64,000 nucleotides of DNA from Oscillospiraceae bacterium (lineage in GTDB: Bacteria > Bacillota > Clostridia > Oscillospirales > Acutalibacteraceae), in NCBI GenBank assembly GCA_029012445.1, contig JAQXMC010000023.1:62001-126000 (forward strand). Direction: 5' to 3'. A model generated the notes under the pieces. That model made no database searches. It was not told where the DNA came from and saw only the letters and a program-made list of their open reading frames with translations. Shown in pieces: positions 24,692 through 32,328 of the stretch (position 1 is its first letter; the number at the start of each line of letters is the position of its first letter). Both the position numbers and the translations under genes were made by a program.

Positions 24692-24925
24692 ATGTCATTA
24701 GGTTTATTTATAATTTTTGCTGTTGTTTTCGGATCGCTCATCGCTTGGGGACTTAAAAATGAAGATCGTCTGATCGACCTTGAGGATAAGATCATAGAAG
24801 ATATCCGCGACAGCAGAGCGCAGGCAAAAAGAGAAAAGCACATCCATGTTGTTGAAAGACGCAATCTGAGCGACAGTGCGAGAAAAGTGAAAGCTCGCTG
24901 CGAGAAAACAGAATATGTGGCATAA
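24692..24925 (+). CDS. Small single-pass membrane protein, predicted SOS-induced
   Basis: A 77-residue protein: transmembrane helix at about 3-20 (LGLFIIFAVVFGSLIAWG), then a charged tail rich in Glu, Arg and Lys (NEDRLIDLEDKIIEDIRDSR), likely helical and cytoplasmic. The RBS AGGAGGT is perfect. I recognise no named family. A short membrane protein under LexA is the form taken by SOS cell-division inhibitors such as YneA of Bacillus and SidA of Caulobacter. There is no LysM domain as in YneA. The division-inhibitor role is inference from regulation and size. Confidence 0.8.
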   Translation: MSLGLFIIFAVVFGSLIAWGLKNEDRLIDLEDKIIEDIRDSRAQAKREKHIHVVERRNLSDSARKVKARCEKTEYVA

Positions 24926-24944
24926 TTAAGCTAAGCTTGAAATT

Positions 24945-25001
24945 GCCGACGGAGGAGTGCGGTCTGACGCCGCGCGCAGCGAAGCCTCCGTCGGCTTTTT
25001 T
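24945..25001 (+). terminator. Terminator after the small membrane protein
   Basis: GCCGACGGAGG and CCTCCGTCGGC (11 bp) enclose 29 nt with its own GC pairing, and TTTTTT follows. Confidence 0.85.
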
Positions 25002-25014
25002 ATGCCTGTTTCCG

Positions 25015-25081
25015 GCGGGGCGGAAAAGCATTTTCCGCCCCGCTTTGAGCGGCGGGCACTCGCTGACGGCTACCGCGCCCG
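25015..25081. repeat. GC-rich hairpin pair
   Basis: A perfect 13-bp stem GCGGGGCGGAAAA with GCA loop (25015-25043), then GAGCGGCGGGC partly pairing with GCGCCCGCTC. The second part shares CGGCGGGCACT and ACCGCGCCCG with 18979-19001. Confidence 0.6.
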
Positions 25082-25098
25082 CTCTTTCCCGTCTGCGC

Positions 25099-25126
25099 TT
25101 GACAAATTCGCTGTTTGTGCTATCAT
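25099..25126 (+). promoter_or_regulatory. Promoter of rimI-tsaD
   Basis: TTGACA, 16 bp, TATCAT, 65 bases upstream of the rimI ATG. Confidence 0.65.
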
Positions 25127-25190
25127 GTAAAGCGACGCTTTCAATAACAGACAGCGGCACCGCCGTTAAAACGGGTGAAAAGAGTTAATT

Positions 25191-25637
25191 ATGGAATTTA
25201 TAATTGAAAAAATGAGATTATCCCATGTCGGGCAGATCGCTTCTATTGAACGGGAGTGCTTTTCAACACCTTGGAGCGAAACCTCGCTTAAAGCCGAAAT
25301 TGATAATCCGAACACCATATTTTTTGTGGCAGTCAGCGGCGGAAGAGTTATAGGCTACTGCGGAATGCACTCGGTCTGCGGCGAAAACTATATAGACAAT
25401 ATAGCAGTGTCCGGACCGTACCGCAAAAAGGGGATAGCGACCGCGCTTCTTCGGAAGCTTGAGGAAACCGCAAGAGCGGAAAACGGCGAATTTCTCTCGC
25501 TCGAAGTCAGGGAGAGCAACACAGAAGCCGTGTCGCTTTATTTGAAAAACGGATATGTGAAAGCCGGCGTCAGAAAGAATTTTTATCAGCAGCCGGCCGA
25601 AGACGGAATTATTATGACCAAGGAGATCGGGCAATGA
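25191..25637 (+). CDS. rimI: Ribosomal-protein-alanine N-acetyltransferase
   Basis: GNAT enzyme of 148 residues, acetylating the N-terminus of ribosomal protein S18 and perhaps other proteins. It shows ERECFSTPWSE near the N-terminus, the acetyl-CoA site VSGPYRKKGIATALL, and LEVRESNTEAVSLYLKNGY, the hallmark of RimI. It overlaps tsaD by four bases. The rimI-tsaD pairing is very common in Firmicutes; tsaB and tsaE, usually in front, are not in this window. Confidence 0.9.
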   Translation: MEFIIEKMRLSHVGQIASIERECFSTPWSETSLKAEIDNPNTIFFVAVSGGRVIGYCGMHSVCGENYIDNIAVSGPYRKKGIATALLRKLEETARAENGEFLSLEVRESNTEAVSLYLKNGYVKAGVRKNFYQQPAEDGIIMTKEIGQ

Positions 25638-26647
25638 AAATTTTGGGAATAGAATCGTCATGCGATGAAACGGCGGCGGCGGTCGTCGAAAACGGCAGGA
25701 CAGTGCTGTCAAATGCAGTCGCAACGCAAATTGAGGAGCATAAGCTTTACGGCGGAGTTGTGCCTGAAATAGCTTCGCGCAGACATGCCGAAGCCATCTG
25801 CCCGGTTGTCGAAAAGGCGCTTCGGGACAGCGGCTGCGGCTTTGACGATATTGACGCAATAGCCGTCACCTATGCGCCGGGACTTATCGGCGCTCTGCTT
25901 GTCGGCGTGAACTATGCGAAAGGCCTTTCTTTCACAACGGGCAAGCCGCTTATCCCCGTTCATCATCTTCGCTCTCATATTGCTTCAAACTATATTTCTC
26001 ACCCTGAGCTTGAGCCGCCGTTTTTCTGCCTCGTTGTCAGCGGAGGTCACACACATATGATAGAAGTCAGCTCCTACACTGACTTCAGAATAATCGGCAG
26101 GACTCACGACGACGCGGCGGGCGAAGCTCTCGACAAAGCCGCCAGGGCAATGGGGCTGCCTTATCCGGGAGGTCTCAATCTTGACAAAACGGCGCAAAAC
26201 GGCGACAGCTCAAAATATAAATTTCCGCACCCGAGCGTTGACGGCTGCCCCTATGACTTCAGCTTTTCGGGGCTGAAAACCTCCGTCATAAACACCATTC
26301 ACAACGCTAAGCAAAAGGGCGGGGAGGTTGATATCGAAAATCTCGGGGCGTCTTTTATGTCGGCGGTAGTCGACTGCCTTGTCAAAAATGTTGAAAAGGC
26401 CTGCGCCGATTTCGGCTATGATAAGGTCGTGCTTGCCGGTGGAGTTTCGGCCAATTCCGTGCTTCGCAAAAGAATGAAGGAGTCATGTGACAGGTATTCG
26501 AGAAAGCTGTTTGTTCCGGAGCTTAAATATTGCGGCGACAACGCTGCCATGGTCGGCTCCCAGGGCTATTATGAAGCTCTGAGCGGCAATTTCGCCGGTC
26601 TTGACCTGAATGCGGCGGCAACTCTGCCGATAGATTTTAAGCGTTGA
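25634..26647 (+). CDS. tsaD: tRNA N6-adenosine threonylcarbamoyltransferase
   Basis: Transfers the threonylcarbamoyl group to A37 of ANN-reading tRNAs, acting with TsaB and TsaE. The 337 residues have ILGIESSCDETAAAVV, the metal-binding HAEA and SGGHTHM motifs, and KYCGDNAAMVG near the end. The ATG overlaps the rimI stop (ATGA). TcdA, which modifies t6A further, is encoded at 17.2 kb. A perfect 16-bp terminator closes the unit. Confidence 0.96.
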   Translation: MKILGIESSCDETAAAVVENGRTVLSNAVATQIEEHKLYGGVVPEIASRRHAEAICPVVEKALRDSGCGFDDIDAIAVTYAPGLIGALLVGVNYAKGLSFTTGKPLIPVHHLRSHIASNYISHPELEPPFFCLVVSGGHTHMIEVSSYTDFRIIGRTHDDAAGEALDKAARAMGLPYPGGLNLDKTAQNGDSSKYKFPHPSVDGCPYDFSFSGLKTSVINTIHNAKQKGGEVDIENLGASFMSAVVDCLVKNVEKACADFGYDKVVLAGGVSANSVLRKRMKESCDRYSRKLFVPELKYCGDNAAMVGSQGYYEALSGNFAGLDLNAAATLPIDFKR

Positions 26648-26704
26648 TGTATTTTGCGAGCCAAACCCGATATGGTTTAAAGGCATTTTCCGTTTGAATA
26701 TGTT

Positions 26705-26747
26705 AACAAGCTCTCAATACAGTATCCCGTATTGAGAGCTTGTTTTT
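26705..26747 (+). terminator. Terminator after tsaD
   Basis: A perfect 16-bp stem (26705-26720 with 26729-26744, starting AACAAGCTCTC) and TTTTT. Confidence 0.9.
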
Positions 26748-26919
26748 CAGACAAAGGTCTGTTCGTCTAAAACTGCTATGCGCCGAGGCTGTTGATGAAT
26801 TTTCGCTTTTGAAGAGGGCAGCTTTGCTTTCGAAAACCATGACAATAAGAGAAACCGGCGGAAAATATAATAATATCATCTGATAGCGAAGATTCCTGTT
26901 TAAATACGACACGAAGAAA

Positions 26920-26951
26920 GGCTGTCACATTCAGCGCTGAATGTGACAGCC
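26920..26951 (-). terminator. 32-base perfect palindrome, terminator of the minus-strand pair
   Basis: GGCTGTCACATTCAGC followed directly by its complement; on the minus strand TTTCTT follows. It lies 16 bases beyond the stop at 26967. Bases 26748-26919 show no gene. Confidence 0.75.
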
Positions 26952-26966
26952 CGAAATATTTTCGGT

Positions 26967-27248
26967 TTAAGCTTCGGTTAAAGCAACGGCAGGCTGAGCC
27001 TGAGCTTCAGCTTCGGACTCGACTTCGGTTTCAGCCGTCTTTTCTTGCTCACGGGCGGCCAACAGCTCGTTTCCGTCGACCTCGGGCAGCTTTTCTTCCT
27101 TGGGAATGAGCGACCATATCGTTGCTATGACCGTGAACATGAACCAGGCGAAGCTGACGCTTTTGATGAGCTTTGATAGCTTATTTTTGCATTTCAGTTT
27201 CTGAGAAAGAGTCTGGATTATGTTATCAAGCTTAAAAAAATCCTTCAT
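26967..27248 (-). CDS. Small membrane-associated protein with acidic tail
   Basis: Unrecognised 93-residue protein. A basic N-terminal part (KLKCKNKLSKLIKS) precedes one hydrophobic segment (about 34-49, FAWFMFTVIATIWSLI). After it comes a Glu/Ala-rich tail (REQEKTAETEVESEAEAQAQ) that looks disordered. ATG 27248 is chosen for its AGGAGA RBS; the ten-residue longer version has none. It lies 16 bases behind the beta-propeller-like gene and shares its terminator, so the two are one unit. Confidence 0.7.
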   Translation of the reverse strand: MKDFFKLDNIIQTLSQKLKCKNKLSKLIKSVSFAWFMFTVIATIWSLIPKEEKLPEVDGNELLAAREQEKTAETEVESEAEAQAQPAVALTEA

Positions 27249-27264
27249 TCTGATATCTCCTAAC

Positions 27265-27939
27265 TTAATCGACCTCATAAAGTCCGCTCTTGAGCCAGAC
27301 GAATTTGCGCTTTCCGCTGATCACAAACTGAAAAACTCTTTCGTTGAAGCTCATAAAGTCCTTGACCTTGTTAGTCTGCGTGTTATAGGCTCTTATCTTC
27401 CGGCTGCCGTGGTTGCAGACATAAAGAATATCGCCGTCCTTGGTTATTGAGCACGGTCTGCTGAAGGTCGTTGAAGCTCCGCCGCCTATTCTCATGGGAA
27501 TCCGGGCGTCGGACGGGCTGTATTTGATTATAGCGTTTTCATCGGGTACGACGCACCAGATGCAGTCGCCGTCGGGGGCGATGTCGAAAGCGGGCGAGCC
27601 CTTATATGTCAGCTGCGAAGAAAGATATACGGTTCCGTCCGGATTAAATATGTAATATTCTCCGCTTGAATATATCGCCATGATTCTGCCGTCTGGGAGA
27701 GCGGCCGCATTGCAGGAAACATAGTCGCCCAGAGTTTCGGCAATGTCCTCATATTCGAAGCCGAATTTTATTTTCAGATAAACATTTTTCTTTATTGAAG
27801 TGAATTTGTCGTTCACCGCGTCGTAGCCGTAAAACTTGACCATCAGAACGCCCTTGTCGTTTTCTTTCTTGACCGCAAAAATGAACCCGCTGTCAAATAC
27901 CGTCACATTGAGGATTTCACCCTTATATATACAATCCAT
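27265..27939 (-). CDS. NHL/beta-propeller-like protein of unknown function
   Basis: A 224-residue protein with repeating short strands of the type LPDGRIMAIYSSGEYYIFNPDG, IAPDGDCIWCVVPDENAIIKY and ITKDGDILYVCNHGSRKIRAY, which resemble NHL or SMP-30-like propeller blades. There are about four to five blades, fewer than a full ring, so it may need to pair. No signal peptide. The region before the ATG lacks a clear Shine-Dalgarno. Its partner is a small membrane protein, so it could be recruited to the membrane. Function unknown. Confidence 0.7.
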   Translation of the reverse strand: MDCIYKGEILNVTVFDSGFIFAVKKENDKGVLMVKFYGYDAVNDKFTSIKKNVYLKIKFGFEYEDIAETLGDYVSCNAAALPDGRIMAIYSSGEYYIFNPDGTVYLSSQLTYKGSPAFDIAPDGDCIWCVVPDENAIIKYSPSDARIPMRIGGGASTTFSRPCSITKDGDILYVCNHGSRKIRAYNTQTNKVKDFMSFNERVFQFVISGKRKFVWLKSGLYEVD

Positions 27940-28167
27940 ATCTATGTCGCCGGCTCCGCCGCGGGAGCCTTACCTTTCAGAATGTTTTAAAGCGGCGCCT
28001 GATTGACTTTTCTGTACGCACGCAGCTTCACTTCTTCAGGCTTGTCGGCGCATGGAGAAAGGCAGGGCGTACCGCAGAATATTGCCGCACTCTTCTTAAT
28101 TATATTACTACACATTTGCTTTAAGGTCAACCCCCGTTCTTTTAATAATTCTTTTTATATTAGTGCA

Positions 28168-28196
28168 TTGACAAATTGCGATCTTTGAGATAGAAT
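28168..28196 (+). promoter_or_regulatory. Promoter of glpK
   Basis: TTGACA, 17 bp, TAGAAT. The stretch from 27940 to 28167, between divergent genes, contains a GGCTCC/GGAGCC hairpin at 27952-27969 and no gene. Confidence 0.7.
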
Positions 28197-28245
28197 ATAA
28201 TCGCAAAATTGTGGATACACTTGAGAGTTTATTCTAACGGAGAAC

Positions 28246-28296
28246 AATAGAGTTTCGGAAGCGACTCACACAGGAGGTTGTACTCTATTCTTTTTT
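28246..28296 (+). promoter_or_regulatory. Terminator-type leader of glpK, probable GlpP antitermination site
   Basis: AATAGAGT (28246-28253) pairs with ACTCTATT (28282-28289), directly followed by C and TTTTTT: an intrinsic terminator inside the leader. A second ACTC (28264-28267) can pair with the same GAGT, giving an exclusive alternative fold. Firmicutes glp genes are controlled by GlpP binding such leaders with glycerol-3-phosphate, and glpP is in this window at 43079. Confidence 0.72.
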
Positions 28297-28324
28297 GTAA
28301 TCTATAAAAACGGAGGAAATTGTT

Positions 28325-29836
28325 TTGGCAGGAAAATATGTATTAGCGCTTGATCAGGGAACAACAAGCTCCAGAGCCATAGTCTTTGACAAAGCGGGAA
28401 ACATTATCGCAAAGGCTCAGGAAGAATTCGATCAGATCTATCCGCATGCGGGCTGGGTTGAGCATGATCCCATGAAGATCCTTTACAGCCAGCTTTCGTC
28501 GCTGACGCAGATATTCAACTCAGGCGAAGTTTCAGCGAAGGACATTGCGGGTATAGGCATAACAAACCAGAGAGAAACGACTATCCTTTGGGACAGAGCC
28601 ACCGGCAAGCCCGTTCACAACGCCATTGTCTGGCAGTGCAGAAGGACGGCCGACTACTGCGAGGAGCTCAAAAAAGATAAGGAGCTCGTCGATTACATTC
28701 AGGAACATACCGGACTTCTTGTCGACGCTTACTTCTCGGCAACGAAGATAAAATGGATACTTGACAATGTTCCGGGAGCAATGGCTCTCGCTCAGGCGGG
28801 CCAGCTTCTTTTCGGAACAGTCGAAACATGGCTTATCTGGAATCTCACCGGCGGCAGAGTTCATGTGACGGATTATTCCAACGCTTCGAGAACGATGCTT
28901 TTCGATGTTGATAAGCTCTGCTGGGACGAATATCTTTGCAACAAGCTCGGAATCCCCATGAGCATACTTCCGACGCCCGTTCCCTCAAGCCAGGTTTACG
29001 GCTGGGTAGCCGGCGGAATAACCGGTATAGAGGATCTTGAGGGCGTTCCGATCTGCGGCGCTATCGGCGATCAGCCGTCGGCTCTGTTCGGTCAGGCATG
29101 CTTCAAGCCCGGCATGGCGAAAAATACCTACGGCACAGGCTGTTTCCTTCTGATGAACACCGGCAAGGAAAGAGTCCATTCAAAATGCAATCTTCTCACG
29201 GGCGTTGCGTGGTCGCTGGGCGGCGAAACGACATATTCGATTGAGGGCTCGGCTTTCAATGCGGGCTCTGTTATAAAGTGGCTTCGCGATGAGCTTCAGC
29301 TTATCGACAGCCCGCGCCGCTGCGATGAGCTTGCCGAAAGCGTTCCGGACGCAAACGGCTGCTATCTCGTTCCGGCATTCACCGGTCTCGGCGCGCCTTA
29401 TTGGGATATGTACGCAAGAGGATGCATCGTCGGTCTGACGAGAGGCGTCAACCGCGCTCATATCGCAAGAGCTGTTCTTGAGAGCATAACATATCAGATG
29501 ACCGATCTTCTCGAAGCAATGCATGAGGATTCGGGTATTGACATAACCAACCTTCGCGTTGACGGCGGCGCAAGCGTCAGCAATATCATGCTTCAGATTC
29601 AGGCCGATATGATCCAGTCCAAGGTCGATCGCCCGAAAGTTGTTGAAACCACTGCTCTCGGTGCGGCGTATCTCGCAGGTCTCGCAGTCGGCGTCTGGAA
29701 GGATCTTGATGATATTCAGGCTAACCGTCAGGTCGACAGGATCTTTGAGCCGAAGATGTCCAAGGAACACAGAGACGAGCTTTACAGAGGCTGGAAAAAG
29801 GCCGTTGAAAGAAGCAAGAGCTGGATAGACCAGTGA
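28325..29836 (+). CDS. glpK: Glycerol kinase
   Basis: Phosphorylates glycerol to sn-glycerol-3-phosphate. The 503 residues show the FGGY-kinase start ALDQGTTSSRAIVFD, TNQRETTILWDR, NASRTMLFD, GDQPSALFGQ and the C-terminal VDGGASVSNIMLQ. The start codon is TTG (28325), nine bases after CGGAGGAAAT; no ATG fits better. The leader carries an attenuator. No glpF or glpD is adjacent; an LDH2-family dehydrogenase and malic enzyme follow. Confidence 0.96.
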   Translation: MAGKYVLALDQGTTSSRAIVFDKAGNIIAKAQEEFDQIYPHAGWVEHDPMKILYSQLSSLTQIFNSGEVSAKDIAGIGITNQRETTILWDRATGKPVHNAIVWQCRRTADYCEELKKDKELVDYIQEHTGLLVDAYFSATKIKWILDNVPGAMALAQAGQLLFGTVETWLIWNLTGGRVHVTDYSNASRTMLFDVDKLCWDEYLCNKLGIPMSILPTPVPSSQVYGWVAGGITGIEDLEGVPICGAIGDQPSALFGQACFKPGMAKNTYGTGCFLLMNTGKERVHSKCNLLTGVAWSLGGETTYSIEGSAFNAGSVIKWLRDELQLIDSPRRCDELAESVPDANGCYLVPAFTGLGAPYWDMYARGCIVGLTRGVNRAHIARAVLESITYQMTDLLEAMHEDSGIDITNLRVDGGASVSNIMLQIQADMIQSKVDRPKVVETTALGAAYLAGLAVGVWKDLDDIQANRQVDRIFEPKMSKEHRDELYRGWKKAVERSKSWIDQ

Positions 29837-29883
29837 TATAAATTAACCTATAATATTTATAAAATACAGGAGTGAATGTTATT

Positions 29884-30996
29884 ATGGCAAAAATGAATCT
29901 TGATTGGGAAACCGCAAGAAATTTCATGAAGGACGCTTTCATCGCAGTGGGTGTTCCCGCTGATGACGCTGATATCGTTGTCGATGTTATCCTTGAGTCC
30001 GACAGACGCGGCATTGAGTCACACGGCTGCAACAGATTCAAGCCGATTTATATCGACAGAATCAACGACGGTATCCAGAACCCCGTAACGAATTATGATA
30101 TCGTTAAGGAGACAGAGACAACGGCTGTTGTTGACGGTCACGACGGTATGGGCCAGGTCATCGGCTATAAGTCAATGAAGATGGCTATCGAAAAGGCTAA
30201 GAAATACGGTATGGGTATGGTCGTTGTCCGCAATTCCTGCCACTACGGAATTGCCGGCTACTATGCAACAATGGCAACCAAGGCCGGCTGCATCGGTATC
30301 ACCGGTACAAACGCCCGTCCGTCAGTTGCTCCGACATTCGGCGTTGAGGGTATGTTCGGTACTAACCCGCTGACAATCGGTATTCCGACCGACGAGGATT
30401 TCGACTTCATTATCGACTGCGCTACATCTATCACTCAGAACGGCAAGATCGAGTATTACGCAAGAATAGGCGAGGATGTGCATCCCGGAACAGTTATCGG
30501 CCTTGACGGCAAGGATGTAACAGGCGATTCGGGCGAAGCTCTTAAAATGATCCGCAAAGGCACAGCGGCTCTCGCACCTCTCGGCGGTATCGGTGAAGCT
30601 CTCGGCGGATACAAGGGCTACGGCTACGCAATGGTCGTTGAGCTCCTTTCATCTGTCCTTCAGGACGGCGCATACGGCAAGGCTCTTAACGGCAAGGACG
30701 CAGACGGCAATAAAGTACCCTATCATCTCGGTCACTTCTTCATTGCTATTGACACCGATCACTTTGTCGGCGAGGAGCTCACAAGAAAGAAAGCCGGCGA
30801 AATTATCCGTTCTGTCCGCGCTTCAAAGAAGGCTCCCGGTGCTGAAAGAATATACACGGCTAACGAAAAAGAGTGGAATGTCTGGCTCCAGAGAAAAGAT
30901 ACAGGCGTGCCGATCAACGAATCGGTTCAGGCTGAGCTTTGCAAGGTAAGAGACGATCTCAAGCTCGATTATGTTTTCCCGTGGGACAATAAATAA
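29884..30996 (+). CDS. Malate/L-lactate dehydrogenase, LDH2 family
   Basis: NAD(P)-dependent 2-hydroxyacid dehydrogenase of the LDH2/MDG2 fold, unrelated to classical LDH. The 370 residues carry DRRGIESHGCNRF, VVRNSCHYGIAGYY (catalytic His) and GGYKGYGYAMVVELLS. Members use malate, lactate, sulfolactate or ureidoglycolate; the malic enzyme next door makes malate/oxaloacetate interconversion attractive. ATG 29884 follows CAGGAGTG at good spacing; the GTG at 29872 overlaps that RBS. Confidence 0.88.
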   Translation: MAKMNLDWETARNFMKDAFIAVGVPADDADIVVDVILESDRRGIESHGCNRFKPIYIDRINDGIQNPVTNYDIVKETETTAVVDGHDGMGQVIGYKSMKMAIEKAKKYGMGMVVVRNSCHYGIAGYYATMATKAGCIGITGTNARPSVAPTFGVEGMFGTNPLTIGIPTDEDFDFIIDCATSITQNGKIEYYARIGEDVHPGTVIGLDGKDVTGDSGEALKMIRKGTAALAPLGGIGEALGGYKGYGYAMVVELLSSVLQDGAYGKALNGKDADGNKVPYHLGHFFIAIDTDHFVGEELTRKKAGEIIRSVRASKKAPGAERIYTANEKEWNVWLQRKDTGVPINESVQAELCKVRDDLKLDYVFPWDNK

Positions 30997-31015
30997 TCAT
31001 TAACGGGCAAAAAAC

Positions 31016-31042
31016 GGGGCGAAGTTTATCTTTCGCCCCTTT
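31016..31042 (+). terminator. Terminator between LDH2 and malic enzyme
   Basis: GGGGCGAA and TTCGCCCC (8 bp) followed by TTT; some read-through to malic enzyme is likely because no clear promoter lies beyond it. Confidence 0.7.
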
Positions 31043-31080
31043 AAAAAGGTTTTATTTAATATTTCGGAGGTTATAATTAA

Positions 31081-32253
31081 ATGGATTACGCAAAAGAATC
31101 CCTCAGATTACACAGAGAATGGAAAGGCAAGCTTGAAGTTACACCCAGAGCTGCCGTTGACAGCAAGGATGCTCTTTCACTTGCTTATACACCCGGCGTT
31201 GCTCAGCCCTGCCTTGAGATCCAGAAGGATATCAACCAGTCTTATGAGCTGACACGCCGCTGGAACACCGTTGCGGTCGTCACCGACGGCACAGCAGTTC
31301 TCGGTCTCGGCGATATCGGTCCCGAAGCGGGCATGCCCGTTATGGAAGGCAAGTGCGTTCTTTTCAAGGCGTTCGGCGATGTTGACGCTATTCCTCTCTG
31401 CGTCCGTTCAAAGGATGTTGACGAGATAGTTAAGACAGTATCTCTTCTTGCCGGTTCTTTCGGCGGTGTAAACCTTGAGGATATTTCCGCTCCCCGCTGC
31501 TTTGAGATAGAGAAAAAGCTCAAGGAATGCTGCGATATTCCCATCTTCCACGACGATCAGCACGGCACTGCAATCATAACGCTCGCAGGCCTTATCAACG
31601 CTCTCAAGGTCGTCGGCAAGAAGATCGAGGATGTCAAGATAGTCACCAGCGGCGCAGGCGCAGCAGGCATAGCGATTATCAAGCTGCTTATGAGCATGGG
31701 ACTCAAAAATGTTATCATGACAGATCGCACGGGCGCTATATATAAGGGCCGCGAGAACCTCAACCCGATCAAGGCCGAGATGGCTGAGATAACGAATCAG
31801 AACTGTGAAAAGGGCAAGCTCGCAGATGTTATCAAGGGCGCAGATGTATTCATCGGCGTTTCGGCTCCCGGCACTCTCACTCAGGATATGGTCAGAACAA
31901 TGGCTAAGGATCCGATCATTTTTGCCTGCGCTAACCCGACGCCGGAGATCTTCCCCGACGAAGCAAAGGCAGCGGGCGCCGCTGTTGTTTCGACAGGCAG
32001 AAGCGACTTCCCGAACCAGGTCAACAATGTTCTTGCTTTCCCGGGCATCTTCCGCGGAGCTCTCGATGTCCGCGCCAGCGATATCAACGACGAGATGAAG
32101 GTTGCGGCGGCTTATGCGCTTGCCGGCCTTGTCAGCGACGAAGAGCTGAATTCAGAATATATTCTTCCTGCGGCATTTGATCCCAGAGTTAAGGACGCAG
32201 TTGCCAAGGCAGTTGCCGAAGCGGCTAGAAAGAGCGGCGTAGCCCGTATCTGA
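31081..32253 (+). CDS. NAD(P)-dependent malic enzyme
   Basis: Oxidatively decarboxylates malate to pyruvate. The 390 residues are of the short bacterial type without the phosphotransacetylase-like domain: AYTPGVAQPC, GDIGPEAGMPVMEGK, metal-binding FHDDQHGTAI, nucleotide-binding TSGAGAAGIAI and NQVNNVLAFPGIFRGAL. A GGAGG RBS lies before the ATG. Beside the dehydrogenase and with citrate synthase and an AEC carrier elsewhere in the window, it fits C4-acid metabolism. Confidence 0.94.
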   Translation: MDYAKESLRLHREWKGKLEVTPRAAVDSKDALSLAYTPGVAQPCLEIQKDINQSYELTRRWNTVAVVTDGTAVLGLGDIGPEAGMPVMEGKCVLFKAFGDVDAIPLCVRSKDVDEIVKTVSLLAGSFGGVNLEDISAPRCFEIEKKLKECCDIPIFHDDQHGTAIITLAGLINALKVVGKKIEDVKIVTSGAGAAGIAIIKLLMSMGLKNVIMTDRTGAIYKGRENLNPIKAEMAEITNQNCEKGKLADVIKGADVFIGVSAPGTLTQDMVRTMAKDPIIFACANPTPEIFPDEAKAAGAAVVSTGRSDFPNQVNNVLAFPGIFRGALDVRASDINDEMKVAAAYALAGLVSDEELNSEYILPAAFDPRVKDAVAKAVAEAARKSGVARI

Positions 32254-32272
32254 GCCAAAATGATATTAAGCA

Positions 32273-32303
32273 AAAAAGAGGGCGGTTAATCCGCCCTCTT
32301 TTT
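32273..32303. terminator. Bidirectional terminator
   Basis: AAAAAGAGGGCGG and CCGCCCTCTTTTT, 13 bp perfect with a TTAAT loop, between convergent genes. Confidence 0.9.
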
Positions 32304-32328
32304 AATGTTCATATTGATTTGCCGGATA

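Noticed and set aside
28197..28324. Metabolite-binding riboswitch before glpK
   Set aside because: The leader has only the terminator stem and a short competing stem, too small for a known aptamer, and GlpP antitermination explains it.
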